Below, piece by piece: positions 20,584-33,436 of a stretch of 64,000 nucleotides of DNA. Positions within the stretch are counted from its first letter, which is position 1; each line of letters starts with the position of its first letter. Position numbers and translations under genes: made by a program. The notes under the pieces are model-generated. The model was not told the origin of the DNA. It did no database searches and was given only the letters and a program-made list of their open reading frames with translations. Source of the DNA: Planctomycetota bacterium (GTDB lineage Bacteria; Planctomycetota; UBA8742; UBA2392); the NCBI GenBank assembly GCA_019912315.1, contig JAIOJA010000076.1, positions 1 to 64,000 on the forward strand. The letters run 5' to 3'.

Positions 20584-20630
20584 GAGTGGGGCAGACTCTA
20601 GTAGCCATTTCACGCCGTGGCCACAGACCA

Positions 20631-21506
20631 CTACTTCTGACACACCGGGCAGAAATGCGTGCCCCGTTGACCGACGACGATGCGTTTGATCAGCGTGCCG
20701 CAGACTTTGCAGGGCTCGCCGGTGCGTGCGTAGGCCATGCGCTCGTCCTGGTAGGCGCCATCTTCACCGTCGGGGCTGATGTAGTCGCTGATGCTGCTGC
20801 CGCCGGTTTCGATACTGCGTTGCATTACACGCACGATGTTTGCAGCCAGCGCGTCGCATTCCGCGCGAGTCAGTTTGCCCGCGCGCCGGGTCGGGCGTAC
20901 GCCGGACAGGAACAGGGACTCGTCCGCATAGATGTTGCCCACGCCGGCCAGGATGGACTGGTCCAGGATCAGGTTCTTGGCCGCGACTGTGCGCTTGCGG
21001 CTGGCCTGCCAGAGGATGTCGCCGGTTGCGAGCAACGCATCCACGCCCAGTTTGTCGAGGCGCGAGTCGGACTCGCCCGGCGCGATCCAGAGGACTTTGC
21101 CGAACTTGCGCACGTCGCGGAACCAGACTTCAGGCCCGCCATCGTCGAACGCCAGGCGCAGGTGGGTGTGTCCGTCCGGCTTGAATTCGGTCTGGGCTTC
21201 AGGCTTCAGCGTCGCACGCGACGTGCTCGAAAGCAGGCGCAGACTGGAGCTGCCCTGCACAAACAACTGCCCGGTCATGCCCAGGTGAAGCAGCAGGCGA
21301 GAGCCGTCGTTTAGAGTGGCAAGGAGATACTTACCTTGCCGGTCCAGCGCGGAGAACTCGCGCCCCTTGAGGCGGCGTCGCAGTTCAGCAGGCGGCGTCA
21401 GAAAGAAGTAACTCTCGCCCGTAGTGTGAACACGAGCAATCGTCCGCCCCACCAGCTTCGGTGCGATCTTCCTGCGGGTAACCTCAACTTCTGGTAGCTC
21501 AGGCAT
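20631..21506 (-). CDS. mutM: formamidopyrimidine-DNA glycosylase
   Basis: 291 aa. The N-terminal MPELPEVE carries the catalytic Pro2 and Glu3 that form the Schiff base with damaged DNA. GKYLL holds the conserved lysine, and LILDQSILAGVGNIYADE is the H2TH region. The C-terminal zinc finger is CKVC...CPVC. MutM removes 8-oxoguanine and ring-opened purines in base-excision repair. The length is slightly above the usual 270 because of an insert near residues 85-105 (SLRLLSSTSRATLKPEAQTE). It is probably co-transcribed with rqcH. Confidence 0.96.
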   Translation of the reverse strand: MPELPEVEVTRRKIAPKLVGRTIARVHTTGESYFFLTPPAELRRRLKGREFSALDRQGKYLLATLNDGSRLLLHLGMTGQLFVQGSSSLRLLSSTSRATLKPEAQTEFKPDGHTHLRLAFDDGGPEVWFRDVRKFGKVLWIAPGESDSRLDKLGVDALLATGDILWQASRKRTVAAKNLILDQSILAGVGNIYADESLFLSGVRPTRRAGKLTRAECDALAANIVRVMQRSIETGGSSISDYISPDGEDGAYQDERMAYARTGEPCKVCGTLIKRIVVGQRGTHFCPVCQK

Positions 21507-21600
21507 TCAGGTGTTGTAACCGCCCCGCAAGACCAGTCCACTCCGCGACAGAACCGCGTCCAGATGTGTTCAACGTCCTCTGTTAATGTAAACCCGGGGC

Positions 21601-23406
21601 ATGGCCGACGAGGAGCCTTTGCTGCAGCCTGCCGCGCGCCCTATGTGGCGGTTGTTCTCGTATATGGGGCCGATGCGGGGGCGACTCTCTGCGTCCATTT
21701 CGTCTTCCGTTGCGAACAAGATTCTCGACCTGGCGCCGCCGATTCTGGTCGCGTGGCTGATCGATTCCGTCACCGGCAATGCACCCGCATTCATGGCGAA
21801 CGTCGGGCTGACGGAGATGTTCCCGCAGATCATCTTTCTGGCCGTGCTGACCATCCTGATCTTCGGCTTCGAGAGCCTGTCCCAGTGGGGCTACGGCTAC
21901 GGCTTCATGACCATCGCCCAGAACCTGCAGCACCGCCTGCGCCTCGACGCGTACTCGGCGATGCAGGATCGCGAGATCCGCTTCTTCGAGGAACACCGCC
22001 TCGGCAAAACCCTCGCCATGCTCAACGACGACGTGAACCAGCTTGAGCGTTTCCTGAACAGCGCGTTCAACGACCTGGTGCAGCTGGTCGTGCTGCTGCT
22101 GTTCGCGGGCGCCGTGATGATCACGATTTCGCCCTCGCTGGCCGCCATCGGGCTGGTGACCATGCCGCTGATTATTCTCGGCAGCTTCAAATTCAGTCGT
22201 ATGCTTGAGCCGCGCTACAAGGGCGTGCGCGAGAGCGTCGGCGAAGTGGCCTCGCGACTCGAAAACAACATCGGCGGCATACTGGTCATCAAAAGCTTCA
22301 CGGCCGAGAAGTACGAGGCCGGCCGCGTCGAGGAAGCCAGCGAGCACTACCGCAAGGCCAACCACCACGCCATCAAACTCAACAGCGTGTTCGTGCCGGT
22401 CATCCGCATGGGCATCGCGCTCGGCTTCGCGGGCGTGATCGTGCTGGGCGGCTGGTGGGTGATGCAGGGTGCCCTGACGGCTGGCGAGCTCGTGCTGTTC
22501 TGCATGATGATCCAGCGCCTGCTGTGGCCACTCACGCGCCTGGGGCAGACATTCGACGAGTACCAGCGAGCCAAGGCCAGTGCCACGCGCATCTTCGGGC
22601 TGCTGGATACACCCAGCCGCGTGCAGGACCCTGATCAGCCGGTCGAGTTACAGCGGGCAAAGGGCGAAGTCGAGTTCGACAAGGTTGTGTTCAAGTATCG
22701 CGAGCGTGAGCCGGTGCTGAATGGGCTGGCCATGAAAGTCCGCGCGGGCGAAATGATCGGCATCGCGGGGACCACCGGCGCGGGCAAGAGCACGCTGATC
22801 AAGCTGCTGTTGCGCCTGTACGACATCAATGAGGGTGCGATCAAGATTGACGGCGTGGACATTCGCGAACTCAGGCAGCACGACCTGCGCCGCCAGATCG
22901 CGCTGGTGAGCCAGGACGTGTTCCTGTTTCACGGGACGATCCGCGAAAACATCGCCTACCCGGGCGTGGACGTGACGAACGAGCAAATCGAGAACGCCAG
23001 CAAACACGCTCAGTTTCATGATTTTGTAAGCAGCCTGCCGGGCGGCTACGACACCATCGTCGGCGAGCGCGGCATCAAGCTAAGCGGCGGTCAGCGCCAG
23101 CGTTTGAGCATTGCACGGGCGCTGCTCAAGAATGCGCCGATTCTCGTGCTGGACGAAGCCACCAGCAGCGTGGACACCGAGACCGAGCGCATGATTCAGC
23201 AGAATCTCGAAGAACTGACGGCCGGCCGCACGGCGCTTGTGATCGCGCACAGGCTGAGCACGATTCGCAAGGCCGACCGCATTGTCGTCATCAAAGACGG
23301 CCAGGTCGAAGAAGAAGGCAGCCACGACGAGCTGCTGACCCACGGCGGGACGTACGCCGAATTGTGGGCCGTCCAAAGCGGCGCGACGGAAGTGCCGACG
23401 TCGTAG
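21601..23406 (+). CDS. ABC exporter, fused permease and ATPase (MsbA-like)
   Basis: 601 aa. The N-terminal half has six hydrophobic helices of the type-IV exporter fold, with the coupling-helix region around ENNIGGILVIKSFTAE. The ATPase half has Walker A GTTGAGKST at about residue 390, signature LSGGQRQRLSIARAL at about 495, Walker B ILVLDEATSSVD at about 515 and the H-loop IAHRLSTI. It works as a homodimer or as half of a heterodimer; no partner gene is adjacent. The substrate may be lipid, peptide or drug. It diverges from mutM with 94 bases between. Confidence 0.93.
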   Translation: MADEEPLLQPAARPMWRLFSYMGPMRGRLSASISSSVANKILDLAPPILVAWLIDSVTGNAPAFMANVGLTEMFPQIIFLAVLTILIFGFESLSQWGYGYGFMTIAQNLQHRLRLDAYSAMQDREIRFFEEHRLGKTLAMLNDDVNQLERFLNSAFNDLVQLVVLLLFAGAVMITISPSLAAIGLVTMPLIILGSFKFSRMLEPRYKGVRESVGEVASRLENNIGGILVIKSFTAEKYEAGRVEEASEHYRKANHHAIKLNSVFVPVIRMGIALGFAGVIVLGGWWVMQGALTAGELVLFCMMIQRLLWPLTRLGQTFDEYQRAKASATRIFGLLDTPSRVQDPDQPVELQRAKGEVEFDKVVFKYREREPVLNGLAMKVRAGEMIGIAGTTGAGKSTLIKLLLRLYDINEGAIKIDGVDIRELRQHDLRRQIALVSQDVFLFHGTIRENIAYPGVDVTNEQIENASKHAQFHDFVSSLPGGYDTIVGERGIKLSGGQRQRLSIARALLKNAPILVLDEATSSVDTETERMIQQNLEELTAGRTALVIAHRLSTIRKADRIVVIKDGQVEEEGSHDELLTHGGTYAELWAVQSGATEVPTS

Positions 23407-23549
23407 CGCACTGAGTACAGGCTTTCGCGGCGGCAAGTTCCGCGGCATCCGCGTAAGCAAACATGAAACAGCTTCAGCCTGTGGCTGCATTTTGATTTCC
23501 ACACCCATGGCATACTCGTCCCGGCGCTGTATCTTCACGCGCGAGGGTT

Positions 23550-26519
23550 ATGATGCTCTGGAAGATTCGAGTTGTCCCGAAGCAGGGGGCGCAAAGCCCC
23601 GACAGTCTGCGGGTTGCGCGCAAGCTAGCCGCGGCCGGCGTGAATGCCGACGGCGTGATTCACCAACGTCTCTTCCTTATAGAGGGGCTGATCAGCCGCG
23701 ATGAAGCGGAGAAGATCGGCTCGCGCCTGCTGGCGGATTCGGTGCTGGAAACCGCCGAAGTCTTTGAAGGCAACCAGCCCGAGCCCGAGGGCGACCGCCT
23801 GTTTCACATCATGCGCCGCACGGGTGTGATGGACCCGGTTGAGCAATCCCTTGGCAGGGCATTGCGTGACACGGGCATCGACCCGGACGCCGTCAAGTCG
23901 GGCGACCAGTACGTGTTTCCGAACTCGCCCAGTGCGCAGGACCTGAGTCGCGCCGCCCCGGCGCTTGGCAACATCGTCGTTGACGAAGCTCACCGCGGGC
24001 CGCTGCAACTGGACAGCCTGCCGCGTGGTCGCAAGTACGATTTCAAGCGCGTGGAAGTCGCTGTGCGCAGCCTGAGCGACGAGAATCTCGCCGCCGTCAG
24101 CAAGCAGCACCGACTGGCCCTGAACATCGAGGAGATGCGCGCGGTAAAGGCGTACTTCGAGACCGAACAGCGCGAGCCCAGCGACGTCGAGCTGCAGACC
24201 ATCGCGCAGACATGGTCCGAGCATTGCAAGCACAAGACCCTGGCCGGGCACGTCTACTACCGCGAGAAGGGACCGGGTGGCGAAGACCAGCTTGCGCAGG
24301 ACAGCCTGTTCGAGCTTGGTGATGTGCCGGCAAATGGCAAGATCGACAACCTGCTGAAAGACACCGTCTTCAAGGCCACCACCGAGCTCAACAAGGACTG
24401 GTGCCTGAGCGTGTTCAAGGACAACGCGGGCGTGATCGCGTTCGACGAAACAGACGCCATTTGCTTCAAGGTCGAAACCCACAATCATCCCAGCGCCATT
24501 GAGCCCTACGGCGGCGCGGGCACGGGCATCGGCGGCGTGATACGCGACATTCTGGGCACCGGCCTGGGGGCGCGGCCTATCGTTAATACGGACGTCTTCT
24601 GTTTTGGCCCGCCGGACCTGCCGCGCGAGAACGTCCCCAAGGGTGCCTTGCACCCGAAGAAGATCATGCAGGGCGTGGTAAGCGGCGTGCGCGACTACGG
24701 CAACCGCATGGGCATTCCGACAGCGAACGGCGGCGTACACTTCGATGCGCGCTACACGGGCAACCCGGTCGTGTACGCGGGCAGCGTCGGCATCATGCCG
24801 CGCGATAAAGTCGAGAAAGCCGCGAAGGCGGGCGACCATATCGTCGTGATAGGCGGACGTACGGGCCGCGACGGCATTGGCGGCGCGACCTTCAGCAGCG
24901 AGGAACTGACAAGCAAGAGCGAAGTTGTCAGCAGCGGCGCGGTCCAGATCGGCAACGCCATACAGGAACAAATGGTTCAAGAAACGCTGCTGAAGGCGCG
25001 CGATCTCGGCCTGTATCATGCGGTCACGGACTGCGGCGCGGGCGGGCTGAGCAGTGCCGTCGGCGAGATGGGGGAGACACTGGGCGCGGAGGTAGAGCTC
25101 GCGCGCGTGCCCTTGAAGTACGAAGGGCTGACCTATCTCGAAACGTGGATCAGCGAGGCGCAGGAGCGCATGGTGATTGCCGTGCCGGCCCGTTGCGTAA
25201 AAGAAGCCCTTGAGCTGTTCGAATCCGAGGATGTTGAAGCCACGGATATCGGCACATTTACCGGCGACAAACGCCTGCGTCTGGACTGGCATGGCGAAAG
25301 AGTCTGCGACCTCGAGATGAAATTCCTGCACGACGGCATGCCCAAAGTCTGGCGCGACGCCGTCTGGTCCGCGCCGGAGCATCGGGTCGTCCCGGAAGGC
25401 ACGGTCAAACGCGACGACGCCCATGATGTGCTGAAAGCAATCCTCGGCTCATGGAACGTCTGCAGCAAGGAATGGGTCGTGCGCCAGTATGACCACGAGG
25501 TCCAGGCCGGCAGCGCTGTGAAACCTTTCACCGGGCCCATGCGCGACGGGCCAAGCGACGGCGCGGCCATCGTGCCGAAGCTCGACAGTGACGACGCGTT
25601 CGTGATCAGCAACGGCTTGAACACCATGTACGGCGACATTGATCCGTACTGGATGGCTATGTCGAACATCGACGAAGCCCTGCGCAACTACGTCGCGACC
25701 GGCGGCGATATCGACCACTGCGCGATCCTCGACAACTTCAGCTGGGGCAACTGCAACAAGGATGATCGCCTCGGCGCCGCGGTGCGCGCCTGCTACGCCT
25801 GTTTGCACGCGGCGCGGGCCTACGGGACGCCCTTCATCAGCGGCAAGGACAGCCTGAACAACGAATTCCTGACCGAGGCCGGCGTGAGCATTCACATTCC
25901 GCACACGCTGTTGATCAGCGCCATAGGCAAGGCAGTCAGTCTCGACGCGCTGACGACCAGTGACCTGAAAAAGCCGGGCAGCAAGCTGTTTCTTGTCGGC
26001 TACACGCACCGGGAGTTCGCGGGCACGCACTTCGAGCTTGTGACCGGCGAAAAGCACGAGGTGCCGCCGCGCGTGAACGTGGAGGGCGCGCTCAAATCCT
26101 ACCGCGCCATCAACGCCGCGCAGGATGCGGGCATTGTGCTCAGCGCCCACGACTGCGCAGAAGGCGGGCTGGCCGCGTGCCTGGCCGAAATGTGCATCGG
26201 CGGGCGTCTCGGCGCGAAGGTGAAGCTGCGGCAGGAACTGGCAGCCGTGGATACGGACATCGACGACAGCACGCTGCTGTTCAGTGAAAGCAACAGCCGC
26301 ATCGTGCTTGAGGTCGACCCGACCAATGAAGCCGGGCTGTTCCGCTTCTTTGAAGGCGTGCCGCTGTTTGAAATCGGCGAAGTCACCCGCGAGAATCAGC
26401 TGGTCATCGAAGGTTTGCAGGGCACGGTGCCAATCGACTTGCCGGTAGCAGAACTGATCACCGCCTGGCGCGAGCCGCTTTACGAGATCATGGGCGAGAC
26501 AGCGCCCCTGGCGAAATAG
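23550..26519 (+). CDS. purL: phosphoribosylformylglycinamidine synthase, PurS-PurL fusion
   Basis: 989 aa. The first 80 or so residues match PurS (KIRVVPKQGAQ, DGVIHQRLFLIEG, LADSVLETAEVF). The rest is PurL: a linker ending in TIAQTWSEHCKHKT, then KVETHNHPSAIEPYGGAGTG, then the second AIR-synthase-like half with GSWNVCSKEWVVRQYD and DCAEGGLAACLAEM. It makes FGAM from FGAR in purine synthesis. The glutaminase domain of large PurL is absent, so a separate PurQ is needed; none is in the window. Two ATGs are adjacent at the start (23550, 23553), with GAGG just upstream. The next gene begins 3 bases after the stop. Confidence 0.93.
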   Translation: MMLWKIRVVPKQGAQSPDSLRVARKLAAAGVNADGVIHQRLFLIEGLISRDEAEKIGSRLLADSVLETAEVFEGNQPEPEGDRLFHIMRRTGVMDPVEQSLGRALRDTGIDPDAVKSGDQYVFPNSPSAQDLSRAAPALGNIVVDEAHRGPLQLDSLPRGRKYDFKRVEVAVRSLSDENLAAVSKQHRLALNIEEMRAVKAYFETEQREPSDVELQTIAQTWSEHCKHKTLAGHVYYREKGPGGEDQLAQDSLFELGDVPANGKIDNLLKDTVFKATTELNKDWCLSVFKDNAGVIAFDETDAICFKVETHNHPSAIEPYGGAGTGIGGVIRDILGTGLGARPIVNTDVFCFGPPDLPRENVPKGALHPKKIMQGVVSGVRDYGNRMGIPTANGGVHFDARYTGNPVVYAGSVGIMPRDKVEKAAKAGDHIVVIGGRTGRDGIGGATFSSEELTSKSEVVSSGAVQIGNAIQEQMVQETLLKARDLGLYHAVTDCGAGGLSSAVGEMGETLGAEVELARVPLKYEGLTYLETWISEAQERMVIAVPARCVKEALELFESEDVEATDIGTFTGDKRLRLDWHGERVCDLEMKFLHDGMPKVWRDAVWSAPEHRVVPEGTVKRDDAHDVLKAILGSWNVCSKEWVVRQYDHEVQAGSAVKPFTGPMRDGPSDGAAIVPKLDSDDAFVISNGLNTMYGDIDPYWMAMSNIDEALRNYVATGGDIDHCAILDNFSWGNCNKDDRLGAAVRACYACLHAARAYGTPFISGKDSLNNEFLTEAGVSIHIPHTLLISAIGKAVSLDALTTSDLKKPGSKLFLVGYTHREFAGTHFELVTGEKHEVPPRVNVEGALKSYRAINAAQDAGIVLSAHDCAEGGLAACLAEMCIGGRLGAKVKLRQELAAVDTDIDDSTLLFSESNSRIVLEVDPTNEAGLFRFFEGVPLFEIGEVTRENQLVIEGLQGTVPIDLPVAELITAWREPLYEIMGETAPLAK

Positions 26520-26522
26520 ACG

Positions 26523-27821
26523 ATGCCGCACACTCCGCAAACCGCTGTCGTTCGATTGCTGCAAAGCGTCACCGACGCGCGGAATATCGTGGCCGGTGAC
26601 CGCATCGAAGCTCAACCGCAACTCGTCGTGATGGGTCCGCAGGACGGGCTGGCCGCGCTGAAGGCTTATCTGCTGGCGGGCGGCGAGGAAATCAAGCACC
26701 CCGACCGCGTGGTCCTGTTCACGGATGACAACCTGCCCGCACCGGACGCGGCTGCCGCGGCCAGGCGCAAACAGCTTCACGAGGCCGCCGCGCAGGCGGG
26801 CATCAAGCGTGTGATCCCGGCCGCCGGCTGCGAAGTTGCGCATGTGCTTGAGCAATCATTGGTTGTTCCCGGCGAGCTTGCGGTTTCCGGACTGCCCGAG
26901 ATTCACCAGCTCGGGGGCATCGGCGCGCTTGGCTTAAGGGTGACGGCGCGGGATCTGGCCGGGTTGCTGGCGGGGAAGTCGCTGGCACTGACGGTGCCGC
27001 AGGCCGTGCGCGTTGACTTGACGAGCCTTCGCCCTGAAACGGGCTTCGGCGCGCAGGCGGGTCAACGGCAGTCGCTGGTTTCGGGACGCGACGTGTTTTT
27101 CACCCTGCGCCGCGAAGTTTCGCGCGATCGCCTGGTTGGGCGGGCGCTTGAAATCGGCGGGCTGGGCGGGTTTACGCTGAATGAACGCATGGCCCTGGCC
27201 GCGCAGGCATCGCACGCCGGCGTCTTCGGAGTCTTCTGCCTGCCGGATCGCGAAGGCGTAGCGGAGCTGAACAAACGCATCGCCCGGCCGTACACGACTC
27301 TCGAGCCCGAGAAAGACGCAAGCTACGCGTACACGGCGCAACTCGATCTCGGGCACGCGCAGCTCACGGTGTTGGGCGACAGCGCCGACGAATGGCAGAC
27401 GGTAGGGGAGCTGTCCGGCGAGCCGGTCAAGCGCGTGATCATCGGCGGGCGCGGGAGCTGCGGTCTCGAATCCGTGCGCAAGGTCGTCGATATCATCAAG
27501 CTGCGGCGTCTGAATCCGAGCGTGGAGTGCCACCTGATTCCCGACACGCGCGAAGTTTACCGCGCCGCGTTGCGCCAGGACCTGATCAGCCAGCTTGTGG
27601 ATTCCGGCGTGAGTGTTCACCCGCCCGGGACATCGCCCGAAAGTCTGGGCGCCACCGGCGCGCTTTTGACCACAGTCGTCGCGCCGAAGGGCTGTCACCG
27701 GGGCGGTGTCGTGATCGCCGCGACAGCAGCCTGCGCGGGCGCCATCATGCATCCCGAGCGCCTGGACGCCGCGCCCCAGCGCGACAGCAAGCTGTCCGGG
27801 CGCAGTCCCAGGGCCACTTGA
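26523..27821 (+). CDS. aconitase-superfamily (LeuC-like) protein lacking catalytic and Fe-S residues
   Basis: 432 aa, co-linear with the large subunit of isopropylmalate dehydratase. DDNLPA (residues 68-73) sits where LeuC has DHNVPT. CEVAH (103-107) sits at the GICH-like position, and GLPEIHQLGGIGALG replaces the GDSHT-THGALGALG block. VPQAVRVDL, LEIGGLGGFTLNERMALAAQ and FCLPD match later LeuC blocks. The first Fe-S motif, IGSCTN in relatives, reads IGGRGSCG, with Arg310 at the Cys position. The GCxxC pair is reduced to one Cys (391). It should therefore lack the [4Fe-4S] and dehydratase activity. The 3-base spacing implies co-translation with PurSL. The family call rests on motif order, not an alignment. 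Confidence 0.72.
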   Translation: MPHTPQTAVVRLLQSVTDARNIVAGDRIEAQPQLVVMGPQDGLAALKAYLLAGGEEIKHPDRVVLFTDDNLPAPDAAAAARRKQLHEAAAQAGIKRVIPAAGCEVAHVLEQSLVVPGELAVSGLPEIHQLGGIGALGLRVTARDLAGLLAGKSLALTVPQAVRVDLTSLRPETGFGAQAGQRQSLVSGRDVFFTLRREVSRDRLVGRALEIGGLGGFTLNERMALAAQASHAGVFGVFCLPDREGVAELNKRIARPYTTLEPEKDASYAYTAQLDLGHAQLTVLGDSADEWQTVGELSGEPVKRVIIGGRGSCGLESVRKVVDIIKLRRLNPSVECHLIPDTREVYRAALRQDLISQLVDSGVSVHPPGTSPESLGATGALLTTVVAPKGCHRGGVVIAATAACAGAIMHPERLDAAPQRDSKLSGRSPRAT

Positions 27822-28250
27822 TTACGGCAGCTTGAAGGTCTGCGGGTCGACGCGCCCGCGCGAGCCGATCTGCGCCGCGGTGATGGTCAACTGGTTGCCG
27901 ACGATGCTCAGGCTGTAGTCGCTGGCCTTGGTGTAGTAGGTGCCCTTGAACTCGTTTTCTGTCAGCCCGAGTTTGCCGAGCTTCGTGGCGTCCAGTGTGC
28001 CGGCCAGCGAGCGATAGAAAGCCTGTTTGTCCGGCGCCATCTGGGCCTTGAGTGTGATCTGACGGTACAGCAGGTTCATGTGCGTCATGGCCTCGGTCTG
28101 CACGGCCTTGTCCGGCGCGCCGAGCGGGATGGCGTCGGGGCTGCAGATGCGGGTCTGGTCCACAAACCGAACCGGCTGCTGGTTTGTGGAATCCTCACAA
28201 CTCGCAATGATCAAGAGTGCCAGCGCGCAGATAACGATCAGCTTTTTCAT
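27822..28250 (-). CDS. small lipoprotein, unknown function
   Basis: 142 aa. The N-terminus is a classical lipoprotein signal with lipobox IIASC (lipidated Cys18). The mature part is about 125 residues, mixed alpha/beta, with no known domain seen. Its start overlaps the stop of the upstream secreted protein by ATGA, so the pair is co-translated and may work together in the periplasm or at the surface. The stop codon abuts the stop of the convergent LeuC-like gene (TGA then TTA). Confidence 0.7.
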   Translation of the reverse strand: MKKLIVICALALLIIASCEDSTNQQPVRFVDQTRICSPDAIPLGAPDKAVQTEAMTHMNLLYRQITLKAQMAPDKQAFYRSLAGTLDATKLGKLGLTENEFKGTYYTKASDYSLSIVGNQLTITAAQIGSRGRVDPQTFKLP

Positions 28251-29737
28251 CGGTTACTCCGGATCACGTTGCCGCTCGCGGCGTTCACCAGTTGCCAGTT
28301 GCGCCCGCCGGTTCGTACCGACCCGACGCTGATCTCCACGTCACCCAGCATCTGCCGCGTAATGACGAAATCCGCCGCCGTGAAGCCTTCCAGCTTAAGC
28401 TTCACGCCCAGACGCCCCGGCAACTCCGCGTCGTCAAGCCGCCCGCACAGGTCGTCCAGCGCGTGCGTTTCGGACGCCCTGGCCAGGGCCTCGCGGATCA
28501 GCTTGAAGGAAGCCGCGGCCTCGCGTTCACGGGCGCGGAAAACCTCAACGCTTTCCTCCGCGCCGCATATCCAGACCAGCGCGTCGCCCAACTCGGCTTC
28601 CTGCACGGTCGCCAGGTTCAGGTCTTCGTCGATTGCGCGGCGCGCGTAATCCTCAAGCACAGTCTCCGTGTCCAGCTCGGCCTCCAGGTAAAACGGGTGC
28701 GCGCTGTGGTGCGCGCGCAGATTGGCGACTTTGCGCCCGTCCACTTCGCGCCAGGTCAGGGTCAGGGAGTTGCGGTCGTAGTGGGATAGGTCCCAGCGAT
28801 CGATCTTGTTATTCTCGCGGTCGAACTGGTCGAAGATGTTCCAGCCCCGGCCGCTGGGCAGTCGGTCGATACCGCGCTTGGGGTCGCGCACACGAATGGC
28901 CGCGACGGCGGACAGGATATCCTTGATCCAGGTTGCGCCGTGCTGCACTTGTAGAATTCCGTCGCCGTCGGTTTCGCCGCGGTGGCCCGCGTAGCCGTCG
29001 AGCAGCAGTCCTTCGGAATCCACCCATGTCATACTGTTCGACCATGAGCTGCGGTAAACGCGGATGCCGACAAAACGGGAGTTCGGGTCCGACGCGACGC
29101 CCGGGGGCTCGTCCGAATCATCGACCCACCAGTCGTCGTTGGGCACGCTGACGCCTTCCCAGCGGTCGCCGGCCCACACTTTGTAGGTGCCGCTGCTGCC
29201 GTCCCACTCTTCCTCAATGTGGTAGTCCGCCGGTTTGTAGAACGTGCCGTTCAGCAAGGCGGGGTTGAGTTCAAGCCGGATCATGCGTTCTTTGATGTTG
29301 CTGGTGTCCTCGAACAGCGCCTCCATGTCGCTGTTCCAGCTTGGCTGGGGCTGCCGGCTGATGGCCAGCGCGATCTGCGTGACAAGGCCCCGCGCTTCGG
29401 CCCGTCGAGCGCGCCAGCTTTCGGCATTGGACAGGGTCAGAAATTCCGGCCCGCGCCCCAGGATGTTGAGTTGCAGTGTTTCCGCGAGGGCGTTGTCATC
29501 CAGTCGCGTGGTTAATTTGTAGCGCGCGGTGTCGCCCCCGAAGCCGAGCATTTCGCAACCTTCGATGCCGTCGAGTCGCGCGATCCGATCCGCGGTGGTT
29601 CGCATGGGGCGCATGTAGCCGCGGCTCAGCGCCACGATGCGCAACTCAACCATACGCGGCGCCGCGTCCTGGGCCTGTGCGGGCACGAACAGCAACGGCA
29701 GCGCCAGCAGGGGCAGTATCAGCAGTCTGCGGAGCAC
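28247..29737 (-). CDS. secreted protein, unknown function
   Basis: 496 aa from GTG 29737, chosen because GAGGAGG lies just upstream and a signal peptide (RRLLILPLLALPLLFVPAQAQ) starts there; 61 upstream codons in frame look non-coding. The mature protein has no domain I recognise. Trp/Asp-rich stretches are present (NDDWWVDDSDEPPG, DQFDRENNKIDRWDLSHYD), together with a C-terminal helical part. It ends in ATGA overlap with the small lipoprotein gene. An unclassified periplasmic or extracellular protein is the safest call. Confidence 0.7.
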   Translation of the reverse strand: MLRRLLILPLLALPLLFVPAQAQDAAPRMVELRIVALSRGYMRPMRTTADRIARLDGIEGCEMLGFGGDTARYKLTTRLDDNALAETLQLNILGRGPEFLTLSNAESWRARRAEARGLVTQIALAISRQPQPSWNSDMEALFEDTSNIKERMIRLELNPALLNGTFYKPADYHIEEEWDGSSGTYKVWAGDRWEGVSVPNDDWWVDDSDEPPGVASDPNSRFVGIRVYRSSWSNSMTWVDSEGLLLDGYAGHRGETDGDGILQVQHGATWIKDILSAVAAIRVRDPKRGIDRLPSGRGWNIFDQFDRENNKIDRWDLSHYDRNSLTLTWREVDGRKVANLRAHHSAHPFYLEAELDTETVLEDYARRAIDEDLNLATVQEAELGDALVWICGAEESVEVFRAREREAAASFKLIREALARASETHALDDLCGRLDDAELPGRLGVKLKLEGFTAADFVITRQMLGDVEISVGSVRTGGRNWQLVNAASGNVIRSNR

Positions 29738-29975
29738 GGTCGCCTCCTCACGCAATCGGCCATACGCAATCGGCCATGAAACAGGGCCGGAAACAAGGCA
29801 TGAAACAAAGCAAGCCCGGAGATCGTTTAGCGAATAACCCGGCGCTTGACCCACAAGGGTTTCAGCGTGAGTATACCGGCTTGCAGCCTGTGACGATAGC
29901 ACTGCCGATTGGCGCGCCACGCAAGTTGCTTTGACCCGGCATTGCGGGTTGGAACCACGAGACGAAGATCAGCCC

Positions 29976-33275
<3,300 letters not shown>

Positions 33276-33280
33276 GCAAT

Positions 33281-33396
33281 TGAGCCGGCTTGCCGGCGGT
33301 TCTCCGGTTAGCCCCCGGTGGAGTGTACGCCGTAGGCGGAGCGGAACCGGGGGAATGCATCCCGATCGAACCCGGAGCCTGCGAAGCAGGCGGCTC
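33281..33396. repeat. left REP/palindrome array flanking the REP-associated transposase
   Basis: Three palindromes in a row: a short hairpin around 33281-33304 (GCCGGC-TT-GCCGGC), a long imperfect palindrome at 33307-33357 running from GTTAGCCCCCGGT to ACCGGGGG, and a hairpin GCCTGC-GAA-GCAGGC at 33377-33391. The long palindrome is an inverted copy of the one at 33927-33979 downstream of the transposase. Confidence 0.85.
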
Positions 33397-33436
33397 TTGA
33401 GTGGGCGCGCCGACACCCGTCCGGTATCATCTTGCC

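Noticed and set aside
23625..26855. Long minus-strand ORFs of 599 and 468 codons opposite purSL
   Set aside because: They are shadow frames of a confidently identified gene in GC-rich DNA; their translations show no domain and have skewed Ala/Arg/Val/His composition.
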